From: DATBVX01 sp963695985
Lineage (GTDB): Bacteria > Pseudomonadota > Gammaproteobacteria > Steroidobacterales > Steroidobacteraceae
Direction: 5' to 3'
NCBI GenBank assembly: GCA_963695985.1
Contig: CAVOIC010000011.1
Coordinates: 186,001 to 250,000, forward strand
Length of the DNA stretch: 64,000 bases
Shown in pieces: positions 24,959-33,645 of the stretch (positions within the stretch are counted from its first letter, which is position 1; every line of letters starts with the position of its first letter). Position numbers and translations under genes: made by a program. Under the pieces are notes generated by a model. That model was not told the origin of the DNA, searched no databases, and was given only the letters and a program-made list of their open reading frames with translations.

Positions 24959-25477
24959 TCACGTCCCTGCCACTGCCGCTCGTAGCACGTTGGCCACGAA
25001 CCCAGATTTCGCCAACGAGTACGCCTCGCTGGACTTGAGCGTGTCTCCGTCGTGCACACGCGCCAGTTCGCTTTTGAACGCCTCGTATTCTCTTGCTACT
25101 GAGGGATGCGCACGCAGGTAGTCTCTAAAAGCCAAGTGCTTCCATTCTTGTTCCCCTCCAGCATCGCACAGATGAACATGGTGCGTGCTGGGCCATTCAG
25201 CCGGCCTATGGAAAAAGGGATACACGAGATCGAAGTCGCCTAGCGCGACATGGCGATATCCGAGTGTAGCCATCGGCTTTACGTAGCGGCCGTGCGGTAC
25301 CAAAGAAGCTACCGAGACTTGAATATCGATTATCGGCCTCGCGGCAAGCGCAGGCACGGATGTTGATCCTACGTGCTCGATTCGTTGTGCCGCCGAGCCG
25401 AACGCTATGTGCAGTCGATGTGCCTCTTCCTCGAAGAGAACTGGCCAGTTCGCGTCGTACTCGCAGATGGTGATCAT
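24959..25477 (-). CDS. GrpB family protein (UPF0157, nucleotidyltransferase fold)
   Basis: A 172-residue GrpB/UPF0157 protein. It has CEYDANWPVLFEEEAHRLH, IEHVGSTSVPALAARPIIDI (the hallmark HxGST-S-PGLxxKPIIDI motif in variant form), and a C-terminal half with FRDYLRAHPSVAREY. The fold is that of minimal nucleotidyltransferases, and the two Asp/Glu positions around PIIDIQV fit; substrate unknown. GrpB genes are frequent passengers of integron cassettes. ATG 25477 is the natural start, 15 bases from the attC core upstream; the TGA at 24959 touches attC site 4. Confidence 0.85.
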   Translation of the reverse strand: MITICEYDANWPVLFEEEAHRLHIAFGSAAQRIEHVGSTSVPALAARPIIDIQVSVASLVPHGRYVKPMATLGYRHVALGDFDLVYPFFHRPAEWPSTHHVHLCDAGGEQEWKHLAFRDYLRAHPSVAREYEAFKSELARVHDGDTLKSSEAYSLAKSGFVANVLRAAVAGT

Positions 25478-25492
25478 CGTGCCTTCAGTGAC

Positions 25493-25588
25493 GCCTAACG
25501 CTCGCGCTAACCGGCGGCCGACAAGCGAACCGAGGAGGGTACCCAACAGCGAAGCTGTTGGGCCGTCCGGTTCAGCGCGCGGTTAGAC
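25493..25588 (-). repeat. attC recombination site 5
   Basis: Minus strand: GTCTAAC, arm CGCGCGCTGAACCGG, a central hairpin GGCCCAACAGC/GCTGTTGGG, arm CCGGTTAGCGCGAGC, GTTAGGC. Both cores are perfect and the arms pair with one unpaired base. The TAA of the neighbouring GNAT gene lies inside the first core. Confidence 0.92.
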
Positions 25589-26086
25589 CGCGATAAGCTT
25601 GGACATGTACAGCTCATCTGAGTATCTCCCCTCGATCTTGCGCGAATGGCGTTTCACGCCCTCACGCTCAAACCCGCATTTTTCATAGAGCGCAATCGCC
25701 CGCCCATTGTCGACGTCAACAGTCAGTTCAAGGCGGTGCAGCCCTCTCGATCGCGCCCAGCCTTCCAAGGCCTCCAACAGTGTGCGACCGACACTCCGCC
25801 CGACCCACGCTTGGAGCACGCCGATCACCACGTGCAGCGAATGGCGTGTGCGCCGAGCGATTCCGCGATTACCGAAGACCACGCCAATCAGCTCGTTGTC
25901 GGATTCACAAACGAACATGACTCCCGCGTCAGAGCCGGACATCTCTTCGATGCGCCGGGCTTGCTGCTCTTCAGTCAGCGCGAACTCGCCCGGCTCGAAG
26001 AGCATGAAGTTAGTCTCCGAATACAGCGTCCGAAAGAAGGCGACCAGTCTTGCGGAATCGCTCGGTATCGCCTCGCGCGCGCGCAT
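25583..26086 (-). CDS. GNAT family N-acetyltransferase (cassette)
   Basis: A 167-residue acetyltransferase of the PhnO/RimI-like branch: MRAREAIPSDSARLVAFFRT at the start, HSLHVVIGVLQAWVGRSVGR with the acetyl-CoA loop, LELTVDVDNGRAIALYEKCG near the end. The stop codon is formed by the R'' core of attC site 5, the classic cassette arrangement. It is followed upstream by 17 bases and attC site 6. Confidence 0.85.
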   Translation of the reverse strand: MRAREAIPSDSARLVAFFRTLYSETNFMLFEPGEFALTEEQQARRIEEMSGSDAGVMFVCESDNELIGVVFGNRGIARRTRHSLHVVIGVLQAWVGRSVGRTLLEALEGWARSRGLHRLELTVDVDNGRAIALYEKCGFEREGVKRHSRKIEGRYSDELYMSKLIAV

Positions 26087-26103
26087 GGCTGCCGACTCTC
26101 GCG

Positions 26104-26191
26104 GTCTAACGTCTCGGCTCAGCGGCCGGCTGCTGTGAATTGGATGCTGGCACTTTATTCCTCTCCGGACCGCTGCAGCCGGTTGTTAGAT
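26104..26191 (-). repeat. attC recombination site 6
   Basis: Minus strand: ATCTAAC, arm AACCGGCTGCAGCGG, centre GGAATAAAGTGCC, arm CCGCTGAGCCGAGAC, GTTAGAC. Both cores are perfect and one G is unpaired in the arm. The stop of the GNAT gene at 26186 falls within the first core. Confidence 0.92.
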
Positions 26192-26635
26192 TCCACGCAC
26201 GCCATCCCACTCATACTTGATGTCCGGTAGTTGCCACTGCTCCTCAAAACCCCGCGCTACGACTTTAAAGCCTCGCGATTCATAGAAGCGCTGCGCTCGG
26301 GCATTGCGCTCAAAAGTGAACAATGAAAGTTGCCCCGATGAGTTGTCCTTGGCCCACTGCAGCAATCGAGAACCAATGCCCTGACCCTGGTAGTCGCGAT
26401 GGACATAGAGCTGATCGATGTGTCTAGGAGATGCTGCAACGAACCCGACGTTAACTCCATTCATCAGCGCGACAACTACTTGGTTGTTTGGGACAACCGT
26501 GCCGAGAAGATACGAACGCTGCTCTTCGATGTTGTGAGGATCGCGTACGCCCACAGCCGCCTCGAAGCTTGCTCTCCACATTGCGACGAGTTCTTCAGCA
26601 TGATCGGATGAGAATCTGACAAGGCTGAGTTGCAT
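26186..26635 (-). CDS. GNAT family N-acetyltransferase (first cassette)
   Basis: A 149-residue acetyltransferase. The domain is complete: LVRFSSDHAEELVAMWRASF, ASPRHIDQLYVHRDYQGQGI with the loop GQGIGSRLLQWAK, then ERNARAQRFYESRGFKVVAR. The ATG at 26635 is 18 bases downstream of an ATCTAAC/GTTAGAT core at 26653-26659. It appears to be the first cassette of the array in the direction of transcription. Confidence 0.85.
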   Translation of the reverse strand: MQLSLVRFSSDHAEELVAMWRASFEAAVGVRDPHNIEEQRSYLLGTVVPNNQVVVALMNGVNVGFVAASPRHIDQLYVHRDYQGQGIGSRLLQWAKDNSSGQLSLFTFERNARAQRFYESRGFKVVARGFEEQWQLPDIKYEWDGVRGI

Positions 26636-26652
26636 GATGCCATCCGCGTGGA

Positions 26653-26659
26653 ATCTAAC
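26653..26659 (-). other. Isolated integron core site (possible attI-side junction)
   Basis: ATCTAAC on the plus strand, GTTAGAT on the minus, a perfect GTTRRRY core without an attC arm beside it. It marks the upstream boundary of the cassette array. Adjacent bases carry several TGTCC words and a second GTTGGAC core at 26684-26690, which could be attI remnants; no integrase is near. Confidence 0.45.
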
Positions 26660-26848
26660 TAATAATTATGGGACACGTGGTGTGTCCAACAATGTCCTTG
26701 TTTGTCCAATAATCTTCCGTCACGGGAAAGAGGCCGCTGATCTGCCTGGACTTGTCGCCGTCGGTGTCCACATAAGCTGCCGGGAAGTTATGCGACACGC
26801 AAGCCTCGCAGGCCGGTGTCTGCGACGGCGGCTGAAGGAGGCCCAAGC
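26660..26848 (-). other. Stretch without convincing gene between array and DUF885 gene
   Basis: About 190 bases. A 65-codon minus-strand frame covers it but has no recognisable family and no good ribosome site. It contains the repeated TGTCC words noted for the array boundary. Confidence 0.4.
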
Positions 26849-28765
26849 TCACTCCTGGACATAGGCACGCGCAGCGAGGGCAATCCGCCTCTGCCCCTTC
26901 TGCTTCTCAACCCAGGACTTCACCACCGTCTCGAGCACGGAGAGCGGCACCGCGCCATTGGTCAACACGGCATCATGGAAGCCGCGGAGATCGAACTGGT
27001 CACCGAGCTGCGTCTTTGCTTCGCTGCGAAGGCGATTGATGGTCTCGCGCCCTACCATGTAGGCGGTCGCTTGCCCCGGCCACACCGCGTAGCGCTCGAC
27101 TTCCGTCGCGATCGATGCGCGCGGGGTGCCCGTGACGTCCACCATGTAATCGATCGCCTGTTCGCGCGACCACCTCTTGTAATGCAGACCCGTATCGACG
27201 ACGAGCCGCGCGGCGCGGAAGGCCATCGACTGCAGGTAACCGAGCCGGCCGAAGGGATCGTTGTGGTATACACCCATCTCGTCCGCGAGCTGCTCCGCGT
27301 ATAGACCCCAGCCTTCCAAGTAGCCCGAGAAGCCGAGGATCGCGCCACGGATCAGCGGCAGCCCTATGGATTCCTGCGCGATCGAGCCCTGCCAGTGATG
27401 GCCCGGCTCTCCTTCGTGATAGGTCAGAGTTGGCAATGAGAACTTCGGCAACTCGCTCGTGTCGCGCAGGTTGATGTAGTAAGCGCCGGGGCGCGAACCG
27501 TCGAGCGCGCCGCTCTGATAGTAGCCGCCTGGTGCGCCCGCTTCGATGTAGGGTGGCACGCGGCGGATCTCCAGTTTCGCCTTGGCGAGCACGCCGAAAT
27601 ACTTCGGCAGCAGCGGCTGCAACTCCGCAACTTGCCGGTTGAGCGCTTTGAGCAGGTCCTTGCGGCCCGCATCGGTGTTCGGATAGAGCTGTCCCGGGTC
27701 TCTCGCCAGTCGTTCCAGGCGTTCGCCCACCGTGCCGGTCGCGAGGCCCTGCGCTTTCAGAATGCCGTCCATCTCCCGCTGCAATTGTTCGATCAGCTTC
27801 AATCCCATTTCATGGATCTGCTCGGGCGTGAGGTCGGTGGTGTTGTAGTTTCTAAGTCCGACCAGGTAGTAGTCCGCGCCGTCAGGCAGACGCCAGACGC
27901 CCGCATCGTGAGGCGCGCTGCTGCGCAAGGCTTTCAGCTGTGCGATCTGGCGCCGGTATGCCGTCAGGACCTGCTCCTTCACCGCGCGCTCGACACGCGC
28001 CGCGAGATCCTTCTGTGCGGCCGCATCGAGCCTTGCGTCTGCGACCTTGCGCTTGAACGATTGCACGAGCACGGTGTCGGCTGGTTTCTTCGCTGCGAAC
28101 TCCTGCAGCTGTTGCACCGCTCCATCGATGCAGAAGTCTGGCGGGATCACGCCCTTGTCCGCCTGCGCCTTGACCTCGGCCGTCTGCTGGTCCATCACAG
28201 TCGCAAACGCTTCGACGCGCTCCAGGTAATCCTCGGCGTCCTGCACGGTCTTCACCTGGTGCTGCGAATCGAGGAAATCCGGGATGCTGACGTAAGCACC
28301 GGAGAGCTGCGTCACCACGTAAGGACTCGGCGGATTGAAGCCATAAGTGCCGTAACCAAACTTCTCGCCCGCCGTGACATCGTCGATGTAGGTCACGACC
28401 ACGTCATAAGTGACAGCGTCGTCCGGCGAGAGCAGGGCGCGGTCGATGGCGGTGAGCTCGGTGCGCGCGTCGCGCAGGATGCGGATCTGGCGCCTCATGC
28501 CCTCGACCGACACATCGGTCAGTCGGTTCGAATACTTGCCACCCGCAATTTCCCGTGACACGGCCAGAGAGGTCGCCGACTCCGGGTCTTCCCGGAGCAT
28601 GCGCGTTGTCAGCTGGTCGAGCGCGGCTTTCAGCGCTGCCGCGGCCGCCTCCCTCGTGGCCAGTGCGGAATGTGCGGCCGGCGTTTGCCCGACCGGCTTC
28701 TCGTTTTCTGAACAGCCGGCGACAATAGCCAGCGCGACGGCGAACGCGATCAGCGGGCGTCCCAT
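26849..28765 (-). CDS. DUF885 family lipoprotein peptidase
   Basis: A 638-residue protein with a lipoprotein signal (ALAIVAGCSENEK). The metal-binding helix YHEGEPGHHWQG (near residue 453) and the C-terminal EGWGLYAEQLADEMG and YMVDVTGTPRASI segments define DUF885, a family related to M32-like zinc carboxypeptidases. It acts on the outer side of the inner or outer membrane given its lipid anchor. Substrate peptides are unknown. It stands alone, divergent from a VOC gene 79 bases away. Confidence 0.85.
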   Translation of the reverse strand: MGRPLIAFAVALAIVAGCSENEKPVGQTPAAHSALATREAAAAALKAALDQLTTRMLREDPESATSLAVSREIAGGKYSNRLTDVSVEGMRRQIRILRDARTELTAIDRALLSPDDAVTYDVVVTYIDDVTAGEKFGYGTYGFNPPSPYVVTQLSGAYVSIPDFLDSQHQVKTVQDAEDYLERVEAFATVMDQQTAEVKAQADKGVIPPDFCIDGAVQQLQEFAAKKPADTVLVQSFKRKVADARLDAAAQKDLAARVERAVKEQVLTAYRRQIAQLKALRSSAPHDAGVWRLPDGADYYLVGLRNYNTTDLTPEQIHEMGLKLIEQLQREMDGILKAQGLATGTVGERLERLARDPGQLYPNTDAGRKDLLKALNRQVAELQPLLPKYFGVLAKAKLEIRRVPPYIEAGAPGGYYQSGALDGSRPGAYYINLRDTSELPKFSLPTLTYHEGEPGHHWQGSIAQESIGLPLIRGAILGFSGYLEGWGLYAEQLADEMGVYHNDPFGRLGYLQSMAFRAARLVVDTGLHYKRWSREQAIDYMVDVTGTPRASIATEVERYAVWPGQATAYMVGRETINRLRSEAKTQLGDQFDLRGFHDAVLTNGAVPLSVLETVVKSWVEKQKGQRRIALAARAYVQE

Positions 28766-28844
28766 GCGGATGCTCCCGGTTACGATGGCAATCGCGCAAT
28801 GCTACTCGTGGCCGGCGCGCGCGTCTCACTGAAGGAGAGGATCG

Positions 28845-29225
28845 ATGCACAGGAGCATGTTGGCGGGATTCATCATCGATTGCAGGACTGAGGACCTCGA
28901 CGCCGCAGCCGCATTCTGGGGCGCAGCGCTGGGGATGAAGGTGAGCCGGACGGACGATCCTGAGGATGCGGCCTATGCGCGCCTGCAGGATCAGCAGAAT
29001 GCCTTACACATCGAGGTGCAGAAGGTTCCGCACGCGAGCCGCGTTCACCTCGACATCGAAGCGGATGACATCGACGCGGAAGTCGCGCGGCTCGAGAAAC
29101 TCGGTGCGCGCCGCGTCGAGAAGATCAAGCGCTGGTGGGTGATGGAAGCGCCGACGGGCCAGCGCTTCTGCGTCGTGAGGAAGTCATCGCCACACTTCGA
29201 CGCGAAGGCGACAACCTGGAAGTGA
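28845..29225 (+). CDS. VOC (glyoxalase/bleomycin-resistance fold) family protein
   Basis: A 126-residue protein with the paired beta-alpha-beta-beta-beta VOC pattern: FIIDCRTEDLDAAAAFWGAA at the start, NALHIEVQKV, VHLDIEADDIDAEVARLEKL and VMEAPTGQRFCVV at the end. Metal or substrate residues cannot be assigned with confidence. The ATG at 28845 has a good GAAGGAGAGG ribosome site. It converges with hslU (5-base gap). Confidence 0.8.
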   Translation: MHRSMLAGFIIDCRTEDLDAAAAFWGAALGMKVSRTDDPEDAAYARLQDQQNALHIEVQKVPHASRVHLDIEADDIDAEVARLEKLGARRVEKIKRWWVMEAPTGQRFCVVRKSSPHFDAKATTWK

Positions 29226-29230
29226 ACCGC

Positions 29231-30568
29231 TCAGAGGATGTAGCGGCTGAGGTCCTCGTCCTTCGCCAGCTCGCCCAGGTGCTGATCGACGTACTTGCCA
29301 TCGATGAGGAGGCTCTGGCCCTTGCGCTCGGCGGCATCGAATGACACGACTTCAAGCAGCCGCTCCATCACCGTGTGAAGCCGGCGCGCGCCGATGTTCT
29401 CGGTGTGCTCGTTGACCTGGTAGGCGATCTCTGCAATCCGGCGCACGCCGCTTGGATCGAAGCGCACCGTGAACCCCTCCGTCGCGAGCAGCGCCGTGTA
29501 CTGGGAGCAGAGCGAGGCATCCGGCTCGGTCAGGATGCGCACGAAGTCCTCGACCTTGAGCGCTTCGAGCTCGACACGAATCGGCAGCCGACCTTGCAGC
29601 TCCGGGATCAGGTCCGACGGCTTCGACATGTGGAACGCGCCCGAGGCGATGAAGAGGATGTGATCGGTCTTCACCATGCCGTACTTGGTGTTGACCGTGC
29701 AGCCCTCGATCAGCGGCAGCAGGTCGCGCTGTACGCCCTCACGCGACACGTCGGCGCCCACGGTTTCCTGGCGGCGCGCGACCTTGTCCATCTCGTCGAT
29801 GAACACGATGCCGTTCTGCTCGGCGGCGGTCACAGCCTGTGTCTTCAACTCTTCTTCATTGATCATCTTGGCTGCTTCTTCGTCGGTGAGGAGCTTGAGC
29901 GCCTCCTTCACCTTGACCTTGCGCGTACGGGTGCGGCCGCCGCCGATGTTCTGGAACATCGACTGCAGCTGCTGTGTCATCTCCTCCATGCCGGGTGGCG
30001 CCATGATCTCGACGCCGATCGGTATGGCACGCAGCTCGACCTCGATCTCGCGCTCGTCGAGCTCGCCTTCGCGCAGCATCTTGCGGAATTTCTGGCGCGT
30101 CTCCGCATCGCGCGGTGCGGCGGGCTCATCGGTCGAAAAACCCATCTGGCGCGGGCGCGGCAGGAGGATGTCGAGCACGCGCTCTTCGGCGGCCTCCTGC
30201 GCGCGATCGCGCACTTTGCTCACTTCCTGCTCGCGCGTCATCTTGACCGCCACGTCGAGCAGGTCCTTGACGATCGAGTCGACATCGCGGCCGACGTAGC
30301 CGACCTCGGTGAATTTGGTGGCCTCGACCTTGACGAACGGGGCGTTGGCGAGCTTCGCGAGGCGGCGCGCGATCTCGGTCTTGCCGACGCCGGTCGGCCC
30401 GATCATCAGGATGTTCTTGGGCGTGATTTCCTGGCGCAGCGGCTCCGGCACCTGCAGGCGGCGCCAGCGATTGCGCAGCGCGATCGCGACCGCGCGCTTG
30501 GCGGCTTCCTGGCCGACGATGTGCTTGTCGAGCTCCTGGACGATATCCCGTGGGGTCATGTTCGACAT
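29231..30568 (-). CDS. hslU: HslU, ATPase subunit of the HslUV protease
   Basis: A 445-residue AAA+ unfoldase that feeds HslV. It begins MTPRDIVQELDKHIVGQEAA, has Walker A GPTGVGKTEIARRLAK, Walker B GIVFIDEMDKVA, the sensor region IASGAFHMSKPSDLIPELQG and the C-terminal tail LGELAKDEDLSRYIL that inserts into HslV. The length is standard. The start ATG overlaps the hslV stop by one base (TGATG), so the two are translationally coupled. Confidence 0.97.
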   Translation of the reverse strand: MSNMTPRDIVQELDKHIVGQEAAKRAVAIALRNRWRRLQVPEPLRQEITPKNILMIGPTGVGKTEIARRLAKLANAPFVKVEATKFTEVGYVGRDVDSIVKDLLDVAVKMTREQEVSKVRDRAQEAAEERVLDILLPRPRQMGFSTDEPAAPRDAETRQKFRKMLREGELDEREIEVELRAIPIGVEIMAPPGMEEMTQQLQSMFQNIGGGRTRTRKVKVKEALKLLTDEEAAKMINEEELKTQAVTAAEQNGIVFIDEMDKVARRQETVGADVSREGVQRDLLPLIEGCTVNTKYGMVKTDHILFIASGAFHMSKPSDLIPELQGRLPIRVELEALKVEDFVRILTEPDASLCSQYTALLATEGFTVRFDPSGVRRIAEIAYQVNEHTENIGARRLHTVMERLLEVVSFDAAERKGQSLLIDGKYVDQHLGELAKDEDLSRYIL

Positions 30569-31116
30569 CAGTCAGCCTTCAGCTCTTCGATGGTGAGATT
30601 GCGGTTGGTGTAGATGCAGATGTCCGCCGCGATGTTGAGTGCCTTCTCGACGATCTCGCGCGCGCCGAGCTTGCTGTCTTCGAGCAGCGCCCGCGCCGCG
30701 GCCTGCGCGAAGGGCCCGCCGGAGCCGATCGCCATGAGCTGGAGTTCGGGCTCGATCACATCGCCATTGCCGGAAACGATGAAAGAGCTCTGCGCGTCGG
30801 CCACGCACATCAATGCCTCCAGGCGCCTGAGGTAGCGATCCGTGCGCCAGTCCTTGGCGAGCTCAATCGCGGCACGCGTGAGGTTGCCATACTTCTCGAG
30901 TTTGCCCTCGAAGCGTTCGAACAGCGTGAACGCATCGGCGGTGCCACCGGCAAATCCGGCCAGCACCTTGTCGTGAAAGAGGCGCCGGACCTTGCGCGCG
31001 TTGCCCTTCATCACCGTGGCGCCGATCGTGACCTGTCCGTCGCCACCCATGGCGACGACGCCGTTGCGCCGGACGGAGAGGATAGTGGTTCCGTGAAAGC
31101 TGGCAGTTTCGAGCAT
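30568..31116 (-). CDS. hslV: HslV, proteolytic subunit of the HslUV protease
   Basis: A 182-residue threonine protease of the proteasome-beta type. Mature HslV begins TTILSVRRNG; here the ATG at 31116 gives nine extra residues (MLETASFHG) before that Thr, a short propeptide to be removed, as in several gammaproteobacteria. GGDGQVTIG, GFAGGTADAFTLFERFE and AIGSGGPFAQAAARALLE are conserved. It lies between xerC and hslU on one strand. Confidence 0.96.
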   Translation of the reverse strand: MLETASFHGTTILSVRRNGVVAMGGDGQVTIGATVMKGNARKVRRLFHDKVLAGFAGGTADAFTLFERFEGKLEKYGNLTRAAIELAKDWRTDRYLRRLEALMCVADAQSSFIVSGNGDVIEPELQLMAIGSGGPFAQAAARALLEDSKLGAREIVEKALNIAADICIYTNRNLTIEELKAD

Positions 31117-31165
31117 CGGTGAGTTCTCCTCGCCCCGGAAGGATGCGCGGCGCCCGACCGTGGAT

Positions 31166-32074
31166 TCAGCGAGAGTTCTTGCGTCGTGCGCGCGGGTGCG
31201 AGGCGTCGTATATACGGGCCAGGTGCTGGAAATCAAGATGCGTATACACCTGCGTCGTACTGATATTGGCGTGCCCCAGAAGTTCCTGCACGCCCCGCAG
31301 GTTACCGCTCGATTCGAGCAGGTGGGTGGCAAAGGAATGCCGGAACAGGTGCGGATGCGTCTTCACGCCAAGCCCGGAATGGCGCGCCCAATGATCGATG
31401 CGCAGCTGCACGGCGCGCGCGCCGATACGCCGGCCGTTGCGCCCGACGAAAAGCGCCGCGTCATCGACCGCGGCCAGCCCCGCGCGCTCCTTGAGCCACG
31501 CTTTCGTTGCCTCGACCGCAAAGCGGCCGATCGGCAGGATGCGCGCCTTGTTGCCCTTGCCGGTGACCCTCACGGTCCGGTCAGCGAGATCGACATCGGT
31601 GAGATCCAGCCCGATCAGCTCCTGCAAGCGCAGGCCCGAAGAATAAAGGAGCTCCATCATCGCCTTGTCGCGCACGCCGAGTCCTTCACCCGCGCGGAAG
31701 TCGAGGAGCTTTGCCATCTGGTCCGCATCGAGCGTGTGCGGCAGGCGCTTCGCACCCTTGGGTGCGCGCACCTCCATCGCCGGGTTGCTGCTGAGTGTGC
31801 GCTCGCGGATCAGGTAATTGAGGAAGGTGCGGATCGCAGAGAGCTGGCGCTGGATGCTGCGCGGGGAAAGGCCGCGTGCGTGCTGTTTCGCGGCGAAGAC
31901 GCGCAGGTACTGGCTGTCGACGCCCTTCCAATCCTGCAGTTTCTGTGTATCACAGAAAGTGACGAGAGCAGCGAGGTCGCGTTGGTAGCTGCTCGCAGTC
32001 AGCGGGCTCAACCTGCGTTCGGTGCGCAGGTGTTTGATGAAACGTTCAGTCCACGCAAGCGCGCCGGCGTTCAT
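31166..32074 (-). CDS. xerC: XerC tyrosine recombinase
   Basis: A 302-residue site-specific recombinase that resolves chromosome dimers at dif with XerD. N-terminal SAM-like domain (FIKHLRTERRLSPLTASSYQ), then catalytic residues: Arg in SSGLRLQELIGLD, Lys in VTGKGNKARILP, HLFRHSFATHLL, GHANISTTQVYTHLD (His and the nucleophile Tyr). The order dapF, DUF484, xerC is the usual one, which identifies it as XerC rather than a phage integrase or an integron integrase (no IntI-specific insertion is seen). Start overlaps the DUF484 stop (ATGA). Confidence 0.95.
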   Translation of the reverse strand: MNAGALAWTERFIKHLRTERRLSPLTASSYQRDLAALVTFCDTQKLQDWKGVDSQYLRVFAAKQHARGLSPRSIQRQLSAIRTFLNYLIRERTLSSNPAMEVRAPKGAKRLPHTLDADQMAKLLDFRAGEGLGVRDKAMMELLYSSGLRLQELIGLDLTDVDLADRTVRVTGKGNKARILPIGRFAVEATKAWLKERAGLAAVDDAALFVGRNGRRIGARAVQLRIDHWARHSGLGVKTHPHLFRHSFATHLLESSGNLRGVQELLGHANISTTQVYTHLDFQHLARIYDASHPRARRKNSR

Positions 32075-32784
32075 CCGAACCGCGCGAGCGCCTCGCGGAT
32101 GTGATCGCCGATGCGCCCGAGGAAGTCCGTGCTCATGGTCGGGTGGAAGCGGTCCGAATCACTGCTGCCGATGGCGAGAAACCCGAGCGCGGCGTTCGGG
32201 CCGAGCGGTGCAAGTGCCACTGAGCCGATCTCGACGTTGCCGGCGCCGAACAGGTAGTCGCGCTGCGCATCGCGCACCTGGCCGCAGCGCGGCTTGGCGC
32301 TCGCGAGGAAGGTCTCGAACATCTTCAGGTCCGCATGCTCGCGCGGCAGGATCCTCAGGAAACGACCCTCCAGCGCAGTCAGTTCGGGCACCGGGGCCAC
32401 GAACAGCACCAGCACCGCGTGCATCGCCTCGAAATCCTCGCGCAATGACGCTTCGATCGCGCTCACGGTCTCCGCCATGCTGCGGGCGCGGATCAGGCGC
32501 CGGTCGAAACGGTGGATCTTGTCGGTGAGCACCTCGTTGGCGCGCGCCACGTCGATCAGCTCCTTGAGCTTGCGTTCGAGCGCCTGGTTGCGTTCGCGCA
32601 GCACATCCACCTGGCGCTCGACCAGCGACACCGTCTGGCCGGAATTGCGCGCGTGCGGCAGCCGCAGGCGGGCGAGCAAGGTGCTGTTGCGTTCGAAGAA
32701 ATCGGGGTAGGTCTGCAGGTACTGCGCTACCAGGTCGTCGTTGATGGCTTCGCTCTTCACTCCCCGCGCTTGCTGCGTGCTCAT
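32071..32784 (-). CDS. DUF484 (YigA-type) GAF-like protein
   Basis: A 237-residue protein of the DUF484 family always found between dapF and xerC. The N-terminal VAQYLQTYPDFFERNSTLLA, a coiled-coil around residues 55-85, and the C-terminal GAF-like part (LGPNAALGFLAIGSSDSDRF) are typical. The function is not established. It shares a four-base overlap with xerC and lies 33 bases downstream of dapF. Confidence 0.88.
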   Translation of the reverse strand: MSTQQARGVKSEAINDDLVAQYLQTYPDFFERNSTLLARLRLPHARNSGQTVSLVERQVDVLRERNQALERKLKELIDVARANEVLTDKIHRFDRRLIRARSMAETVSAIEASLREDFEAMHAVLVLFVAPVPELTALEGRFLRILPREHADLKMFETFLASAKPRCGQVRDAQRDYLFGAGNVEIGSVALAPLGPNAALGFLAIGSSDSDRFHPTMSTDFLGRIGDHIREALARFG

Positions 32785-32817
32785 CGTAGTGTCATCCCCC
32801 TGTGCGTTCGTAGATCT

Positions 32818-33645
32818 TTAGATTTCAACGCGGCCTTCGAACACCGTTTCCGTCGGTCCCGTGAGCCAGATGTGCTCGCCGTTGCCGGCCCAGCTCACGA
32901 TGAGCCGTCCGCCGCGCACGTCGACTTCGACTTCCTCCCCCAACAAGCCATGACGCCGGCCCACGGCCACCGCGGCGCACGATCCGGTGCCGCAGGCGAG
33001 TGTCTCGCCGGTGCCGCGCTCGTGCACCCGGAGGCGGATGCGCTTCGGGCTCACCACTTCCATGAACTCCACGTTGGTGCGGTTCGGGAAGCGCGAGTGA
33101 TTCTCTACGGCGGGCCCGAGCCTGTCCACGGGCGCGTTGTCGACGGACGCGACGCGGATCACCGCGTGCGGGTTGCCGATTGACACCGCACCGATCTCGA
33201 TCTCGCCGCCCGCCACCTGCAGTGGATAGACGTAGGCCTCGCCGCTTGCTTCGAACGGCAGCGAGCGCGGGTCGAAATTCGGTACTCCCATGTCGACCGA
33301 CACCAGGCCGTCTTCGCGCACGCGTGCGCGCACGAGGCCGCCGGGGCTGTCCATCACGATCTCGCCCGGGCCGAGGTGTCCGCGGCGCGCGAGCAGCGCG
33401 GCGATGCAGCGCGCACCGTTGCCGCACTGCTCCACCTCGGCGCCATCGGCATTGACGATGCGGTAGAAAACGCGCGTGTCGGCGCGACGCGGCGGCTCGA
33501 GTATCAGCGCTTGGTCGAATCCGATGCCGGTGTGCCGGCGTGCGAGCTTGCGAAAGGTTTCGGCGTCGGGGAGCGGACCACGCGGGGCATCGAAGATCAT
33601 GAAGTCGTTGCCGAGTCCATGCATCTTCACGAAATCAATCTGCAT
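32818..33645 (-). CDS. dapF: Diaminopimelate epimerase
   Basis: A 275-residue PLP-independent epimerase that converts LL- to meso-diaminopimelate for lysine and peptidoglycan. Both catalytic cysteines are visible: EQCGNGARCIA (near residue 73) and LACGTGSCAAVA (near 218). It begins IDFVKMHGLGNDFM. The start at ATG 33645 gives the standard length; it overlaps the CoA-binding protein gene by 11 bases. Confidence 0.97.
   Translation of the reverse strand: MQIDFVKMHGLGNDFMIFDAPRGPLPDAETFRKLARRHTGIGFDQALILEPPRRADTRVFYRIVNADGAEVEQCGNGARCIAALLARRGHLGPGEIVMDSPGGLVRARVREDGLVSVDMGVPNFDPRSLPFEASGEAYVYPLQVAGGEIEIGAVSIGNPHAVIRVASVDNAPVDRLGPAVENHSRFPNRTNVEFMEVVSPKRIRLRVHERGTGETLACGTGSCAAVAVGRRHGLLGEEVEVDVRGGRLIVSWAGNGEHIWLTGPTETVFEGRVEI

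Noticed and set aside
26655..26852. A 65-codon minus-strand frame at the array boundary
   Set aside because: No recognisable family and a poor start context; listed only as a stretch without a convincing gene.
29375..30613. A 412-codon plus-strand frame
   Set aside because: Antisense to hslU and the end of hslV; no homology and unusual composition.
31166..32074. Considered whether this tyrosine recombinase could be the integron integrase
   Set aside because: It lies in the dapF-DUF484-xerC block with the XerC layout and is about 4.5 kb beyond the array boundary, without an IntI-type insertion.
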